Shown here: positions 9,449-18,517 of the stretch, one piece after another | Numbering within the stretch: the stretch's first letter is position 1 | Layout: every line of letters starts with the position of its first letter | Assembly (NCBI GenBank): GCA_963839095.1 | Contig: CAWIUF010000035.1 | Span: forward strand, 1-64,000 | Source: Palsa-504 sp963839095 | GTDB taxonomy: Bacteria > Actinomycetota > Actinomycetes > Streptosporangiales > Streptosporangiaceae | DNA length: 64,000 nt | Reading direction: 5' to 3' | Program-made: the position numbers and the translations under genes | Notes under the pieces: generated by a model | What the model saw: only the letters and a program-made list of their open reading frames with translations | What the model was told of the DNA's origin: nothing | Database searches by the model: none

Positions 9449-10261
9449 ATGACATCCGATGACGAGGGCTCTTCCGGATCCGGTGGCCGGCCCCGGGAAC
9501 CAGAGATCGAAGAGGCGTTCGACCGGCTGGTCTCCGAGGGCAGCGACCGGCTGGCCCGGCCGCTGGTCCCGCTGCTGGTCACCGGCTTCGTCGGCGGCAT
9601 CGACGTCGGCGTGGGCGTGCTGGCCTACCTGGTGGTCGACCACGAGACCGGGCAGCCGCTGCTGGCCGCGGCCGCGTTCCCGGTCGGGTTCATCGCGCTG
9701 CTGCTGGCCCGCAGCGAGCTGTTCACCGAGAACTTCCTGGTGCCGGTCACAGCGCGGATCGCCGGCCGGGGCTCGTGGCCCCGCCTGATCCGGCTCTGGC
9801 TGGTCACGCTGGCCGCGAACCTGGCCGGCGGGATCGTGATGGCGGCCATGATCGTCTACGCGCGGCCGGACCTGCGGGCGACCGCGGCCGAGGTGGGAAA
9901 GCATTACGCGACGCTCGGCATCTCCTTGCGTTCTTTCCTGCTGGCCGTGCTGGCCGGCATCGTCATCACGCTGCTGACCCGGATGCAGCACGCCAGCGAT
10001 GACCTCGGCCCGAAACTGGTGGCCGCCGTCGCCATGTCGTTCACGCTGGTCGCCGCGCAACTGTTCCACTCGGTGCTGGACTCGATCGTGATGTTCACCG
10101 GGCTGCTCGGCGGCCAGGCCGGTTACGGCTGGGCTGACTGGGCCGGGGCGCTGGCCTGGTCCGGCTTCGGCAACCTGGTGGGCGGCGTCGGACTGGTGAC
10201 CTCGATCAGGCTGCTGCGAACGCCGGGCCGGGTCGCCGAGGCACGCCACGAGCAGGACTGA
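9449..10261 (+). CDS. Formate/nitrite transporter (FNT) family channel, YfdC-like
   Basis: 270-residue membrane protein with six hydrophobic helices. FNT proteins are pentameric channels for small monovalent anions such as formate, nitrite or hydrosulfide. The diagnostic element is SELFTENFLVPV (about residues 88-99), a form of the FNT signature of helix 3, and LVPLLVTGFVGGIDVGVGVL forms the first helix pair. The charged N-terminal tail is typical of the YfdC branch, whose substrate is not established. The gene is free of frame damage and stands alone between a small hairpin and the holin-like gene. Confidence 0.8.
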   Translation: MTSDDEGSSGSGGRPREPEIEEAFDRLVSEGSDRLARPLVPLLVTGFVGGIDVGVGVLAYLVVDHETGQPLLAAAAFPVGFIALLLARSELFTENFLVPVTARIAGRGSWPRLIRLWLVTLAANLAGGIVMAAMIVYARPDLRATAAEVGKHYATLGISLRSFLLAVLAGIVITLLTRMQHASDDLGPKLVAAVAMSFTLVAAQLFHSVLDSIVMFTGLLGGQAGYGWADWAGALAWSGFGNLVGGVGLVTSIRLLRTPGRVAEARHEQD

Positions 10262-10358
10262 CGGCCTGGGCTTTTCCCGGCGCGTTCGCGTTAGAGGCGC
10301 CATCGTGCGGGTAGCGCACGGGATTCCGAGGCTTTAGCGAAAGGAGGCGGTCCGTTTT

Positions 10359-10793
10359 ATGGAACGTACAACCAGCTCAGTGACAGAGGTTCCCGGTGCG
10401 CGGGTTTCCGGTGAGCACTCCACCGGGGAGCTCGTGAAGATGATGACCGAGCAGATGTCGGTGCTCGTGCGGGACGAGATGAAGCTCGCCCAGCTCGAGA
10501 TGACGCGCAAGGGGAAGCAGGCGGCCCTGGGGGCCGGGATGTTCGGTGCGTCCGGGCTGGTCGCCTTTTACGGCGTGGGCTGCCTGCTGGCCTGCGCGAT
10601 CATCGCCATCAGCGGGGTGGTGGCGGCCTGGCTGGCCGCCCTGATCGTCGGGGCCGCCCTGCTCGCCACGGCCGGGATCGCGGCCCTGATGGGCAAGAGC
10701 CGGCTGCAGCGCGCCACTCCCCCGGTACCCAAGGAGGCCGTGGCCAGCGCCAGGGCCGACGTCGAGGAGATCAAGGAAAGGGCGCACCGGTGA
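10359..10793 (+). CDS. Holin-superfamily membrane protein (Phage_holin_3_6/DUF1469 type)
   Basis: 144 residues: a charged N-terminal helix with STGELVKMMTEQMSVLVRDE, then two adjacent transmembrane segments, then a short cytosolic tail. This is the actinobacterial holin-like arrangement found on chromosomes, usually next to a DUF3618 gene, and it need not be phage-derived. A strong AAAGGAGG lies at 10339-10346. The stop overlaps the GTG start of the DUF3618 gene, so the two are made together. The role is unknown; envelope stress is the common guess for the pair. Confidence 0.8.
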   Translation: MERTTSSVTEVPGARVSGEHSTGELVKMMTEQMSVLVRDEMKLAQLEMTRKGKQAALGAGMFGASGLVAFYGVGCLLACAIIAISGVVAAWLAALIVGAALLATAGIAALMGKSRLQRATPPVPKEAVASARADVEEIKERAHR

Positions 10794-11275
10794 GCGAGCC
10801 GCAAAGCCAGGAAGAAATCCAGCACGAGATCGAGCAGACCAGGGAGCGGCTCGGCGAGACCGTCGAGGAACTGGTCGCCAAGGCCGACGTCAAGGCCCGC
10901 GCCCAGGCCAAGGCGGCCGAGGTCAAGACGGCCGCCCAGGACAAGGCACCGAGGTCAAGACGGCCGCGCAGGACAAGGCAACCGAGGTCAGAGGCCAAGG
11001 CGCAGGACACGGCGGCTGAGGTCAAGACGAAGGCGCAGGACGCGGCGGCCAAGGTGAAAACCGCGGCGCAGGACAAGGCGGCCGAGGTCAGGACGACGGC
11101 GCAGGACCGGGCGGCCGGGCTGCCTGAGCCGGTGAAGACGGCGGGGACCAAGGCCGCGGAGCTGTCCGGGCGGGTGAACCAGAGCCAGCTGGTGCAGCGG
11201 CGCTGGCCGGTCGCGGTGGTGGCCGCGGTGGCAGTGGCGGGAATCGTGATCGTGTGGCGACGCCGCAGGGCGTAA
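10790..11275 (+). CDS. DUF3618 protein with LEA-like Ala/Lys repeats and a C-terminal anchor
   Basis: 161 residues. The N-terminal EEIQHEIEQTRERLGETVEE is the DUF3618 signature. It is followed by a run of imperfect 11-12-residue repeats of the type AAEVKTAAQDKA, which would form an amphipathic helix, and a single transmembrane segment (AVVAAVAVAGIVIV) ending in Arg residues. In the middle (about 10947-10990) the frame slips and returns: the alternative frame restores TEVKTAAQDKATEV, so two opposite indels fall in the repeat DNA. It is coupled to the holin-like gene by a GTGA overlap. Confidence 0.75.
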   Translation: MSEPQSQEEIQHEIEQTRERLGETVEELVAKADVKARAQAKAAEVKTAAQDKAPRSRRPRRTRQPRSEAKAQDTAAEVKTKAQDAAAKVKTAAQDKAAEVRTTAQDRAAGLPEPVKTAGTKAAELSGRVNQSQLVQRRWPVAVVAAVAVAGIVIVWRRRRA

Positions 11276-11305
11276 CCGTCCGCGGGTAAGAGCACCGGCT
11301 GCGCA

Positions 11306-12504
11306 TTACGGGTGGGGCGGAAGAGCCGGCGGCGGCGAAGGCGGCGCCGAACAGGGCGACGAGGAGCCACAGGGAGTTGAGCAGGCCGGCTGACTGGGCG
11401 AGCAGGCCGATGGCGGGCGGGCCGGCGAGGTTGGCGAAGTAGCCGATGGAGGCGACGACGCTGACCCGGGCGGCCGGGTCGGGGCCGCTCTCGGCGGCCG
11501 CGGACATGCCGAGGGGGAAGCCCATCGAGACGCCGGCCGCCCACAGCAGCACGCCGATCAGGACGATCCAGCGGTTCCCGGCCTCGATGAACAGCGCCAT
11601 GCCGAGGATGCCGAGGGCGGTGGTGACGCGGATGGTGCGGACGCGGCCGAGGCGGTCGACGATCGGGCCCGCCGCAGATGCGGGTGAGCGCCTCGCCGGC
11701 CGCGAACGCGGTGACGAACAGCGCGGCGACCGCGGCGGTCTGCCCCTTGCCGGTCCGGGCGGCCAGGCTGAGCCAGTTGCCCGCGGTGCCCTCACCGAGC
11801 TCGACGCCGAGCATGACGAGACCGATGAGCAGCAGCCGCCAGTCCAGCCAGCCGCGGAGCCAGTGACGGAGCTTCGCCCCGCGGTCTGGCGACGGCTGCT
11901 CGTCCGGCGGCGCGTGCTGGTCGCGCAGTGAGTGCTGGCCGTCCGGGATCCCCCGGGCCACCACCAGGGCGGCCGCCGCGATGAGGACGGCCTCGCCGAG
12001 GATCTGCCCGGCCGGGGAGATGCCCAGGGCGGCGCAGGCCGCGCCGATCCCGGACCCGGCGGCGACCCCGACGGACCAGGCGGCGTGCATCCCTGGCATC
12101 AGGGTGCGCGCCACGAGCCGCTCGACGGCGGCGCCCTCCACGTTGATCATCACGTCGAGCGCGCCGACACCGAACCCGGCGATCACGAAGGCGACCGCCA
12201 GCAGCGGGACCGATGTCAGGATCAGGGCCAGGCCCATGACGGCCAGGGCGGCCGCGATGAGCACAAGCGCTCCGGGAACGGCCCGCCGCCCGCCCAGCCG
12301 GTGCAGGACCGGGGTCGAGGCGAGCAGCCCGAGGATGGCCCCGACGGTCACCCCGGCCAGGAGCAGGCCGATCGTGGCCGGGTCGATGCCGAGGCTGGCC
12401 TTGATGGCCGGCAGCCGCGGGCCCCAGGCCGAGACGGTGATCCCGCCCAGCCCGAACGCGGCCGTGATCGTCCAGCGCCAGCGGCGCAGGCCCGGAGCCG
12501 TCAT
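11306..12504 (-). CDS. MFS transporter, one or two frame changes
   Basis: Twelve-helix major facilitator, about 400 residues, of the FucP/YbjJ-like drug or sugar exporter branch. The first half reads from ATG 12504 through WGPRLPAIKASLGIDPATIG; after a frame change near 11675 the second half continues AGPIVDRLGRVRTIRVTTAL with the motif-A-like D-R-x-G-R. The second-half frame has no stop before 11088, inside the DUF3618 gene, but one base shift gives a TAA near 11306, the likely true end. Its start overlaps the stop of the lysoplasmalogenase gene (ATGA). Substrate unknown. Confidence 0.75.
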
Positions 12505-13085
12505 CCGGCCAGGAGGGCCTGGGCGGTGGTGTAGGTCGCCATCACCAGGCCCTCGTGGACGGGCAGCTTCAGGCCGCCGAACTTCTCCAGCGCGAGCAGC
12601 GTGTCCGAGGTCAGGAACAGCGCACCGCCGGCCGCCGTCCGCGGTGAGCCGGAGTCCAGCGCCGTCAGCGTCATCGCGAGCAGGGCGGCGCTGTAGACCA
12701 GGACCGGGATCCGGTTCTCGGCCGTGCGCGGCCACAGGTAGGCGTTCATCGCGCCGAACGCGGCCACGGGCGGCACGGCCAGGGCCGGCCGGGCCCGCAG
12801 GTAGCCGCGGCCGGGGCGCTGGCGCAGGGCGGCGATCCAGGCCAGGTGGCCGGCCAGGAAGCTGACCAGCCCGGCCGTGAAGGCGGTCTCGCCCGGGGCG
12901 AGCAGGGCCACGTCGCCCGCGGCGCCCAGGGCGAGCGCCCGCTGGGCCGGGCGGTCGCGGCCCGCCATCAGGACCGGCATCAGCAGCGGCTTGGTCAGCC
13001 AGCGTTCCCGGCCGCGCCCGGTCGCCGCGAGCAGCGTGTCGGCCGCCGCGAGAGCCGCGTACACAGCAGTGGCCCGACGGGCCAT
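12501..13085 (-). CDS. YhhN-family lysoplasmalogenase-like membrane protein
   Basis: 194 residues, seven or eight hydrophobic helices, family TMEM86/YhhN, whose characterised members hydrolyse the vinyl ether of lysoplasmalogens. Visible family features are KPLLMPVLM near the N-terminus, GDVALL and FLAGHLAWIAAL in the middle, and the FLTSDTLLALEKF motif near the C-terminus. ATG 13085 is chosen because AGGAGGT lies at 13091-13098 and the long upstream extension is out of character. It is coupled to the MFS gene by ATGA. The bacterial substrate is not established. Confidence 0.85.
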   Translation of the reverse strand: MARRATAVYAALAAADTLLAATGRGRERWLTKPLLMPVLMAGRDRPAQRALALGAAGDVALLAPGETAFTAGLVSFLAGHLAWIAALRQRPGRGYLRARPALAVPPVAAFGAMNAYLWPRTAENRIPVLVYSAALLAMTLTALDSGSPRTAAGGALFLTSDTLLALEKFGGLKLPVHEGLVMATYTTAQALLAG

Positions 13086-13143
13086 ACGGCACCTCCTGAG
13101 TCGCCGCCAGCCTACGCCCCGCCCGATATGACAGGATGCGAGC

Positions 13144-13251
13144 GTGCGGGTGGTGGTGGCGGGGGCGGGGTTCGCGGGGCTGCTGGCGGAAGGCGCGCTG
13201 CGCTCCGGCGGGCGCGCCGCGGACGAGGTGCTCGCGCATGCCGTCCGCTGA
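13144..13251 (+). pseudogene. FAD-dependent oxidoreductase collapsed to 36 codons
   Basis: An open frame from GTG 13144 to TGA 13251 starts with a perfect dinucleotide-binding motif (VRVVVAGAGFAGL) and ends EGALRSGGRAADEVLAHAVR. The second part matches the normal C-terminus of flavin amine oxidases, where the second FAD-contacting Gly-rich segment is followed by SGxRAADEV. Everything between, normally 400 or more residues, is missing without a frame break. I read this as an internal deletion that joined the two ends of a real gene. Its last 14 bases overlap the MFS gene start at 13238. Confidence 0.65.
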
Positions 13252-14452
13252 ACAGCGCGCCACCGCACCCGGGCCGCCCGGTGCGGCGCCGGAATCACGC
13301 TCGGTCTGGCAGCTGCCGGGCATGCCCTGGCTCATCGGCGCCGCGACGCTGTGGTTCTCCGGGTTCGCGCTGCTGGTGTCGGTCGCGCCGCTGTGGGCGA
13401 TCCGCGGCGGCAGCGGCAGCCTGGGGGCCGGGCTGGTCACCGGGGTCATGATGGCCTGCACGGTGCTGGCCCAGCTGTCGATGCGGCGCCTGCTGGCCGG
13501 GCTGGGCTGGCGCTGGACGCTGGTGCTCGGATCCGGGCTGCTCGGGCTGCCCGCGCTCGGGCACCTGGCCACCGACCAGCTCTGGGCGGTGACGGGCCTG
13601 GCCGCGCTGCGCGGGCTCGGGTTCGGCGTGATCACGGTGTGCGGGGCGACCGCCGTGGCCGCCCTGGTCGAGCCGAGCCGCCGGGGGCGGGCCCTGGGCG
13701 CGTTCGGCCTGTCGAGTGCCGCGCCTCAGTTCGTCCTGGTCCCGGCGGCGCCCTGGCTCGCCGAGCGGGCCGGGTTCTGGCTGGTCTTCGTGCTGGCGGC
13801 CGTGCCCGCGCTCGCCATACCGCTGGCCGGCCCGATCGCGCGGACGGCCGGTGACAGCGGCCGCGCCCCGTCCGGCGGCTCGGGACCGGGACCGGTGGCT
13901 TTGCGGCGGGTGCTGGCTGGGCCGATCGCGGCGCTGGCGGTGATCACCGCGTCCGGCGGGGCCATCCTCACGTTCGCTCCGCACATCCTGGCCAGCCCGG
14001 CCCTGGTGTTCTGGGGGCTGTTCGCGTTCACCGGCGCGACCGCGGCCAGCCGGTGGGCGGTCGGCGGGATCGCCGACCGGTTCGGCCCGGCCCCGGCGGT
14101 GGCCCCGCTGCTGTTCGCCGGAGCCGCGGGGCTGGCCGCGATCGGCCTGCACGCGGACGGCATCCACGACGCCGCGGCCCGCGCCCTGGTCATCGCGGGG
14201 CTGTTCGTGGCCGGGGTCGCGTACGGCGGGGTGCAGAACCTGACGCTGGCGCAGTCGTTCGCCGTCGCCGGGGAGCCGGCCCGGGCCACGGTCAGCGTCG
14301 TGTGGAACCTGAGCTTCGACGCCGGGACCGGGATCGGGGCGTTCGGGACCGGCGCCATCGCGACCGCGACCTCGTATCCGGTCGCGTTCGCGGTCCTCGC
14401 GATCGCGGTCGCCGTCGTGGGCGGCAGCTGGATTGTCAGGACCCGATGGTAA
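13238..14452 (+). CDS. MFS transporter
   Basis: About 404 residues with twelve hydrophobic segments and no visible frame damage. SMRRLLAGLGWR in the loop after helix 2 and SRRGRALGAF resemble MFS motif A/B elements. ATG 13238 is chosen because the hydrophobic core begins some 25 residues later, while further upstream the frame is antisense-like. The end overlaps the convergent DMT transporter gene by 17 bases. The substrate cannot be told; drug or metabolite efflux is the usual role of such orphan copies. Confidence 0.8.
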   Translation: MPSAEQRATAPGPPGAAPESRSVWQLPGMPWLIGAATLWFSGFALLVSVAPLWAIRGGSGSLGAGLVTGVMMACTVLAQLSMRRLLAGLGWRWTLVLGSGLLGLPALGHLATDQLWAVTGLAALRGLGFGVITVCGATAVAALVEPSRRGRALGAFGLSSAAPQFVLVPAAPWLAERAGFWLVFVLAAVPALAIPLAGPIARTAGDSGRAPSGGSGPGPVALRRVLAGPIAALAVITASGGAILTFAPHILASPALVFWGLFAFTGATAASRWAVGGIADRFGPAPAVAPLLFAGAAGLAAIGLHADGIHDAAARALVIAGLFVAGVAYGGVQNLTLAQSFAVAGEPARATVSVVWNLSFDAGTGIGAFGTGAIATATSYPVAFAVLAIAVAVVGGSWIVRTRW

Positions 14453-15339
14453 CCAGTTCCCGGGTTTCCGGCACCGCGGGCTGGCGCGGGGCGGGGACGG
14501 CGGCGGGCGGCTGGTGGGAGGCCGTGGTCGTGCGGGCCAGGAGCACCACGCCGGTCATGACGACCAGCGCCTCGCCGGCTGCCCACAGGGGGTGGCCGAA
14601 GCTGGCCGGCTCGTGCAGGACCCAGGCCCCGAGCGCCACCGCGACCAGCGGGTCGGTGACCGTGTAGCCGGCCACGGCAACGCCGAGGTGCCCGCTCTTG
14701 TAGGCACCCTGCTCGAGCAGCAGCCCGGCCACGGCGGTGACGGCGATGACCGGTGTCACCCAGCCGATCAGGCCGGACTGCGCCGTGCAGTTCGACCCGG
14801 TGGGACAGCAAGCGGACGAGCGCGGCGGTGGTCCCGAAGGCGATGCCGGAACCGCAGCCGAGCAGCAGGGTCCGCACCGCACCCGATGCCCGCAGCGCGA
14901 CCAGGGTGAGGATCCCCAGGGCGCCGACGACCGCCGGGGCGAGCACGGCCAGGGCGCGCCCGGACAGGACAGGTGCCGCGGCGGAGACCTTCATCTGGGT
15001 GAGCAGCGCGGCCAGGCCGGCCACGATGAGGGCCGCGGCGGCGAGCTCGCGCAGACGCGGGCGGCGGCGGGCGACCAGGGCCCCGATCGGCAGCGCGAAC
15101 AGGACCGTGGTCACGCCGATCGGCTGGACGATCGCGAGCGGCGCCCACGCCAGCGCCAGCACGTGCAGCACCTCACCGACCCCCATGACCGCGAACCCGG
15201 CCAGCCAGACCGGGCGCCGCAGCACCTGCCACAGCAGCCCGGGGTGAACGACACGCTGAGTCGCCGTCGCGCTGGCTTCCTTCTGCTCCAGGGCGGCGCC
15301 GATGGCGTAGCACAGGGCCGCGAGCAGGGCCGCGGCCAC
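14436..15339 (-). CDS. DMT-superfamily (EamA-like) transporter, one frame change
   Basis: About 300 residues, eight to ten short helices. The N-terminus (GTG 15339) reads LLAALCYAIGAALEQKEA, then AWAPLAIVQPIGVTTVLFAL, the typical first EamA repeat. A frame change near 14790 leads to GLLLEQGAYKSGHLGVAVAG and ALGAWVLHEPASFG, the second repeat with its conserved E-P motif. A short Pro-rich tail ends at 14436. This branch is common in actinomycetes as multidrug or metabolite exporters; the substrate is unknown. Confidence 0.72.
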
Positions 15340-15496
15340 CCCGCCGCGTATGCCGTCGAGATTCCCATGCCATTAACTCTGCTCGCCGGCGGCCGCCGGC
15401 ACATGCCAGCCAGACCCCCAATCATTTGGGGGGATAACCCCACCTCCCGGCAGTGTCAGCACGAGCCCCGCCGCGCGGTGTGATGGGATCGAGGTC

Positions 15497-16677
15497 ATGA
15501 CAGCGGTCGAAGGGGATGTGGAGCCGGGCTTCGAGCGGGTCCGGGAGGCGTTCGCCGCGAACTTCGAGCACGGCGGTGACGTGGGGGCGGCGCTTTGCGT
15601 GTACCGGCACGGCCGCAAGGTGGCCGACCTGCGGGGCGGCCTGGCCGACGCCGGGACGGGCCGGCCCTGGGCCCCGGACACGCTGCAGCTGGTGTACTCG
15701 GCGACCAAGGCCGCCACCGCGACCTGCGCGCACCTGCTGGCGCAGCGGGGCGAGCTCGACCTGGATCAGCCGGCGGCGTCCTACTGGCCCGAGTTCGCGG
15801 CGGCGGGCAAGGCGGGTATCCCGGTCCGCTGGCTGCTGTCGCACCGGGCCGGGCTGCCCGTCATCGACCACCCGATCCCGCTGGCGGACCTGCTGGCCTG
15901 GGACCCGATGGCGGCCGCGCTGGCCGCCCAGCGGCCGGTGTGGGAGCCCGGCACCGCGCACGGATACCACGGCCGGACGTACGGCTGGCTGGTCGGCGAG
16001 GTGATCAGGCGGGTCAGCGGGCGCAGCGTGGGGACATTCTTCGCCGAGGAGATCGCCGGGCCGGCCGGGCTCGACTTCTTCATCGGGCTGCCCGCGGCCG
16101 AACGGGGGCGGGTCAGCCAGATGGTCATCGACGACCCGCCGGGACCCGAGACCGTCGCGGCCATCCCGATCGAGCAGGTTCCCGAGCAGTTCCGCCCGCT
16201 GCTGGCGGCGTTCTCCGATCCCGGTTCGCTGATGAACCGGGCTTTCGCGCTCAGCGTGCCCGACATCGACTTCAACGACCCCGTGGTCGCAGGCGGCCGA
16301 GATCCCCTCGAGCAACGGGATCTGTACCGCGGACGGGCTGGCCCGGCTTTACGCCGGGCTGATCGGGGAGGTCGACGGCGTCCGGATCCTGAACCCGGCC
16401 ACTACCGCGGCGGCGGCCGCGGAGCAGGCGGCCGGGACCGATCGGGTGCTGCTGGTGCCCACCCGCTTCGCCTCGGGGTTCATGCTCCCGACCAGCGAGT
16501 CGCCGCTGGGCGGGCCCGGCCTCGTTCGGCCATCCGGGGCGCGGCGGGTCGCTCGGGTACGCCGACCCGGAGAGCGGGATCGCGTTCGGCTACGTGGTCA
16601 GCCACATCCGGCAGGACATGAACGACACCCGCGCCGCCAGCCTCGTCAGCGCGGTCCGGGCGTGTACGGCGAGCTGA
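15497..16677 (+). CDS. Serine hydrolase (class C beta-lactamase/EstB family), two frame changes
   Basis: About 393 residues. The SxxK nucleophile is S-A-T-K (about residue 74, within LVYSATKAATATCAHLLAQ), the YxN-type tyrosine lies in TYGWLVGEVIRRVSG, and the late HPGRGGSLGYADPESG carries the third motif (H-x-G). Frame changes near 16295 and 16525 split the C-terminal third; joining the frames restores a normal family member ending at TGA 16677. No signal peptide, so probably a cytosolic esterase or peptidase rather than a beta-lactamase. A strong terminator hairpin follows. Confidence 0.8.
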
Positions 16678-16685
16678 GGGTGGTC

Positions 16686-16716
16686 AGGCCGGCCCGGCGC
16701 CCGTGCGGGCCGGCCT
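16686..16716. terminator. Hairpin terminator between convergent genes
   Basis: Perfect 11-bp arms AGGCCGGCCCG / CGGGCCGGCCT with a nine-base loop lie between the serine hydrolase stop (16677) and the stop of the leftward sigma-partner gene (16728). TTCGT follows the right arm; there is no long T tract, as is usual in GC-rich actinomycetes. It could serve both strands. Confidence 0.7.
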
Positions 16717-16727
16717 TCGTCAGGGGA

Positions 16728-17815
16728 TCAGCAGCTCACGCCGCCCACGGCCTTGTCCGCCGGTGACGGGGTGACGTCGGGAAGGCGGTCGACGACCGCT
16801 TCCCGCAGCTGCGCGGTCGAGGCGACCACCGTGCCCGCCGGGCCCTGCCCGGGAACCGGCTTGGTCAGCACGGCCCCCTCGCCGATGAGCTGGTACGTCT
16901 TCGGGTCGAAGATCAGCTCCGCGCCTGACCGGGATACGCCGACGCCGGTCCGGCCGACCGCGTTGGCCGCGTGCGGTACCACCGTGGCGCCGGGAATCGT
17001 CGCGGCGACCCGGAACAGGGCGGCGGCCAGCTTCGGCGGCACGAGCATCTCGCGCAGCATGTCGCCGATATCGTTCCACGCCTGGGCATCGGGCTTGTTC
17101 CCGCCGTCCAGGTGCCGGTAGATCCAGGTGCGCAGGTGGCCGGGGTCGGTCGGGAGCGATGCCAGGAACTCGTACGTACCGCGGGCGGGCGGCGCTCCGG
17201 GACAGCTGGTGGCGGGCAGCCCATTCCAGTCGGCCGGATTGCCGCTGACCACGGGGGGAACCGGGCCCCAGGGCAGTTTGACGTTGCTGTGCTGCACGAT
17301 CTGCAGGAGCCCGGCTCGCTGGCCGTTTTCCGACTGCCAGATCTGCCGGCTGGTCCGGTACAGCCAGGACTTGCTGCCGGAACGCGTGATCTCGGTGCTG
17401 AGGTAGGTAGTCACGGAGCTGACGTAGATGAACTGGCCCGGACGCGGGACCGGCCGGGACGACGCGGCCGCCGCCGACGCCGCGCGGTTCAGCACGTAGG
17501 CGGCGGTGAGCTCAGCCGGCCGGACGCCGGCGGGGACGCAGACGCGGGGACGGCGCCCGGACGTGTGCCGTGGGCGGCCGACCCCGGGAGCAGGCTTATC
17601 GTGAGGACCGCGGCCGCCGCGGCCGCCACGGCACCGAGCAGGGCGGGGCGGAGCCAGCGTGCCCGGCGGGAGGTATCGCCGGCCTTCCCCGCGGCCTCAA
17701 TCTCGGCGAGCAGCAGGCCCCGCGCCCGGTGCAGTTCGCCGGGGGCGCGGCCGGCCACGTCAGCCCGCAGGTCCTTGAGCTCCCGGACGGCTCCGGGATC
17801 GGACAGGTCAGTCAT
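16728..17815 (-). CDS. CU044_5270-type ECF-sigma partner membrane protein, one frame change
   Basis: About 360 residues. The first part (17815 to about 17500) is a cytosolic segment with AGRAPGELHRARGLLLAEIE, then one transmembrane helix (LLGAVAAAAAAVLTISLLPG). A frame change near 17500 leads into the extracellular domain: GQFIYVSSVTTYLS, WQSENGQRAGLLQI, PTDPGHLRTWIYRHLDGG, and IGDMLREMLVPPKLAAALFR. This architecture is that of the CU044_5270 family, found directly downstream of ECF sigma genes. It probably senses an envelope signal and restrains the sigma factor, which is inference. It overlaps the sigma gene by eight bases. Confidence 0.75.
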
Positions 17816-18434
17816 GGCTGTGCTCCTCGGGCGAGGTGGAATTGATGTCGTCGAGCGCCTCGCGGATCTTCCTGCGGGCGCGGTTCAGCCGGGACCGGAC
17901 CGTGCCTACCGGCACCTGGAGGGCCAGGGCGGCCTGGTCGTAGCTCAGCTCGGCCCAGTCCACCAGCAGCAAGGTGTCGCGGTCGGCGGGTTTCAGCCGG
18001 GCCAGGGCAGCCGCGAGCACGCGCCGCTGGCTGGTCGCGGCGACCCGGGCGACGACCTCGTCGGCGGGCGACTCGACGACGGCGTCGATGTCCGCCCGGG
18101 CGAGCGCCCGGTAGAGCCGGACTTCGGCCTGGCGGTGCCGGCTGATCATGTTGGTGGCGATGCCGAAGAGCCACGGGCCGGCGTCCGGACGGGACAGGTC
18201 ATAGCGGTCCCGGCGGCGGAAGGCCACCAGGAAGGTCTCGCCGACCACGTCCTCGGCCGGGCCGGGCCCGAGCCGCCGGGCGGCGTAGCGGTGGATACCG
18301 GTCGCATGCCGGTCGAAGATCGCGGCGAAGGCCTCCGGGTCGGCCCGCGAACGCGCGATCAGCGTCGCGTCGTCGGCCCGGAGATCCGCATCGAGCGGCG
18401 GATCATCCCGGCCGAGCGCTGCGGACTTCTCCAT
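17808..18434 (-). CDS. ECF RNA polymerase sigma factor
   Basis: 208 residues. Region 2 is visible as DRHATGIHRYAARRLGPGPAEDVVGETFLVAF and GPWLFGIATNMISRHRQ, region 4 as LKPADRDTLLLVDWAELSYDQAALAL then GTVRSRLNRARRK. The helix-turn-helix is complete and the frame undamaged. It begins an operon with the membrane partner downstream, overlapping it by eight bases. The 83 bases upstream must hold its promoter; I could not identify a clear -35/-10 pair, so autoregulation is unproven. Confidence 0.88.
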   Translation of the reverse strand: MEKSAALGRDDPPLDADLRADDATLIARSRADPEAFAAIFDRHATGIHRYAARRLGPGPAEDVVGETFLVAFRRRDRYDLSRPDAGPWLFGIATNMISRHRQAEVRLYRALARADIDAVVESPADEVVARVAATSQRRVLAAALARLKPADRDTLLLVDWAELSYDQAALALQVPVGTVRSRLNRARRKIREALDDINSTSPEEHSHD

Positions 18435-18517
18435 GCGGGGCCCTTCCGTCGGTCACGGTCAAGTGAAGGCACACCCCTTCTTCTCCGCAACCCCGGCCCG
18501 AGTTCACGGTTTACTCC

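Noticed and set aside
10771..13635. A 954-codon open frame on the minus strand
   Set aside because: It strings together the MFS transporter N-half, out-of-frame pieces of the lysoplasmalogenase and antisense of the DUF3618 gene. High GC removes stops from wrong frames; only the MFS part has family motifs.
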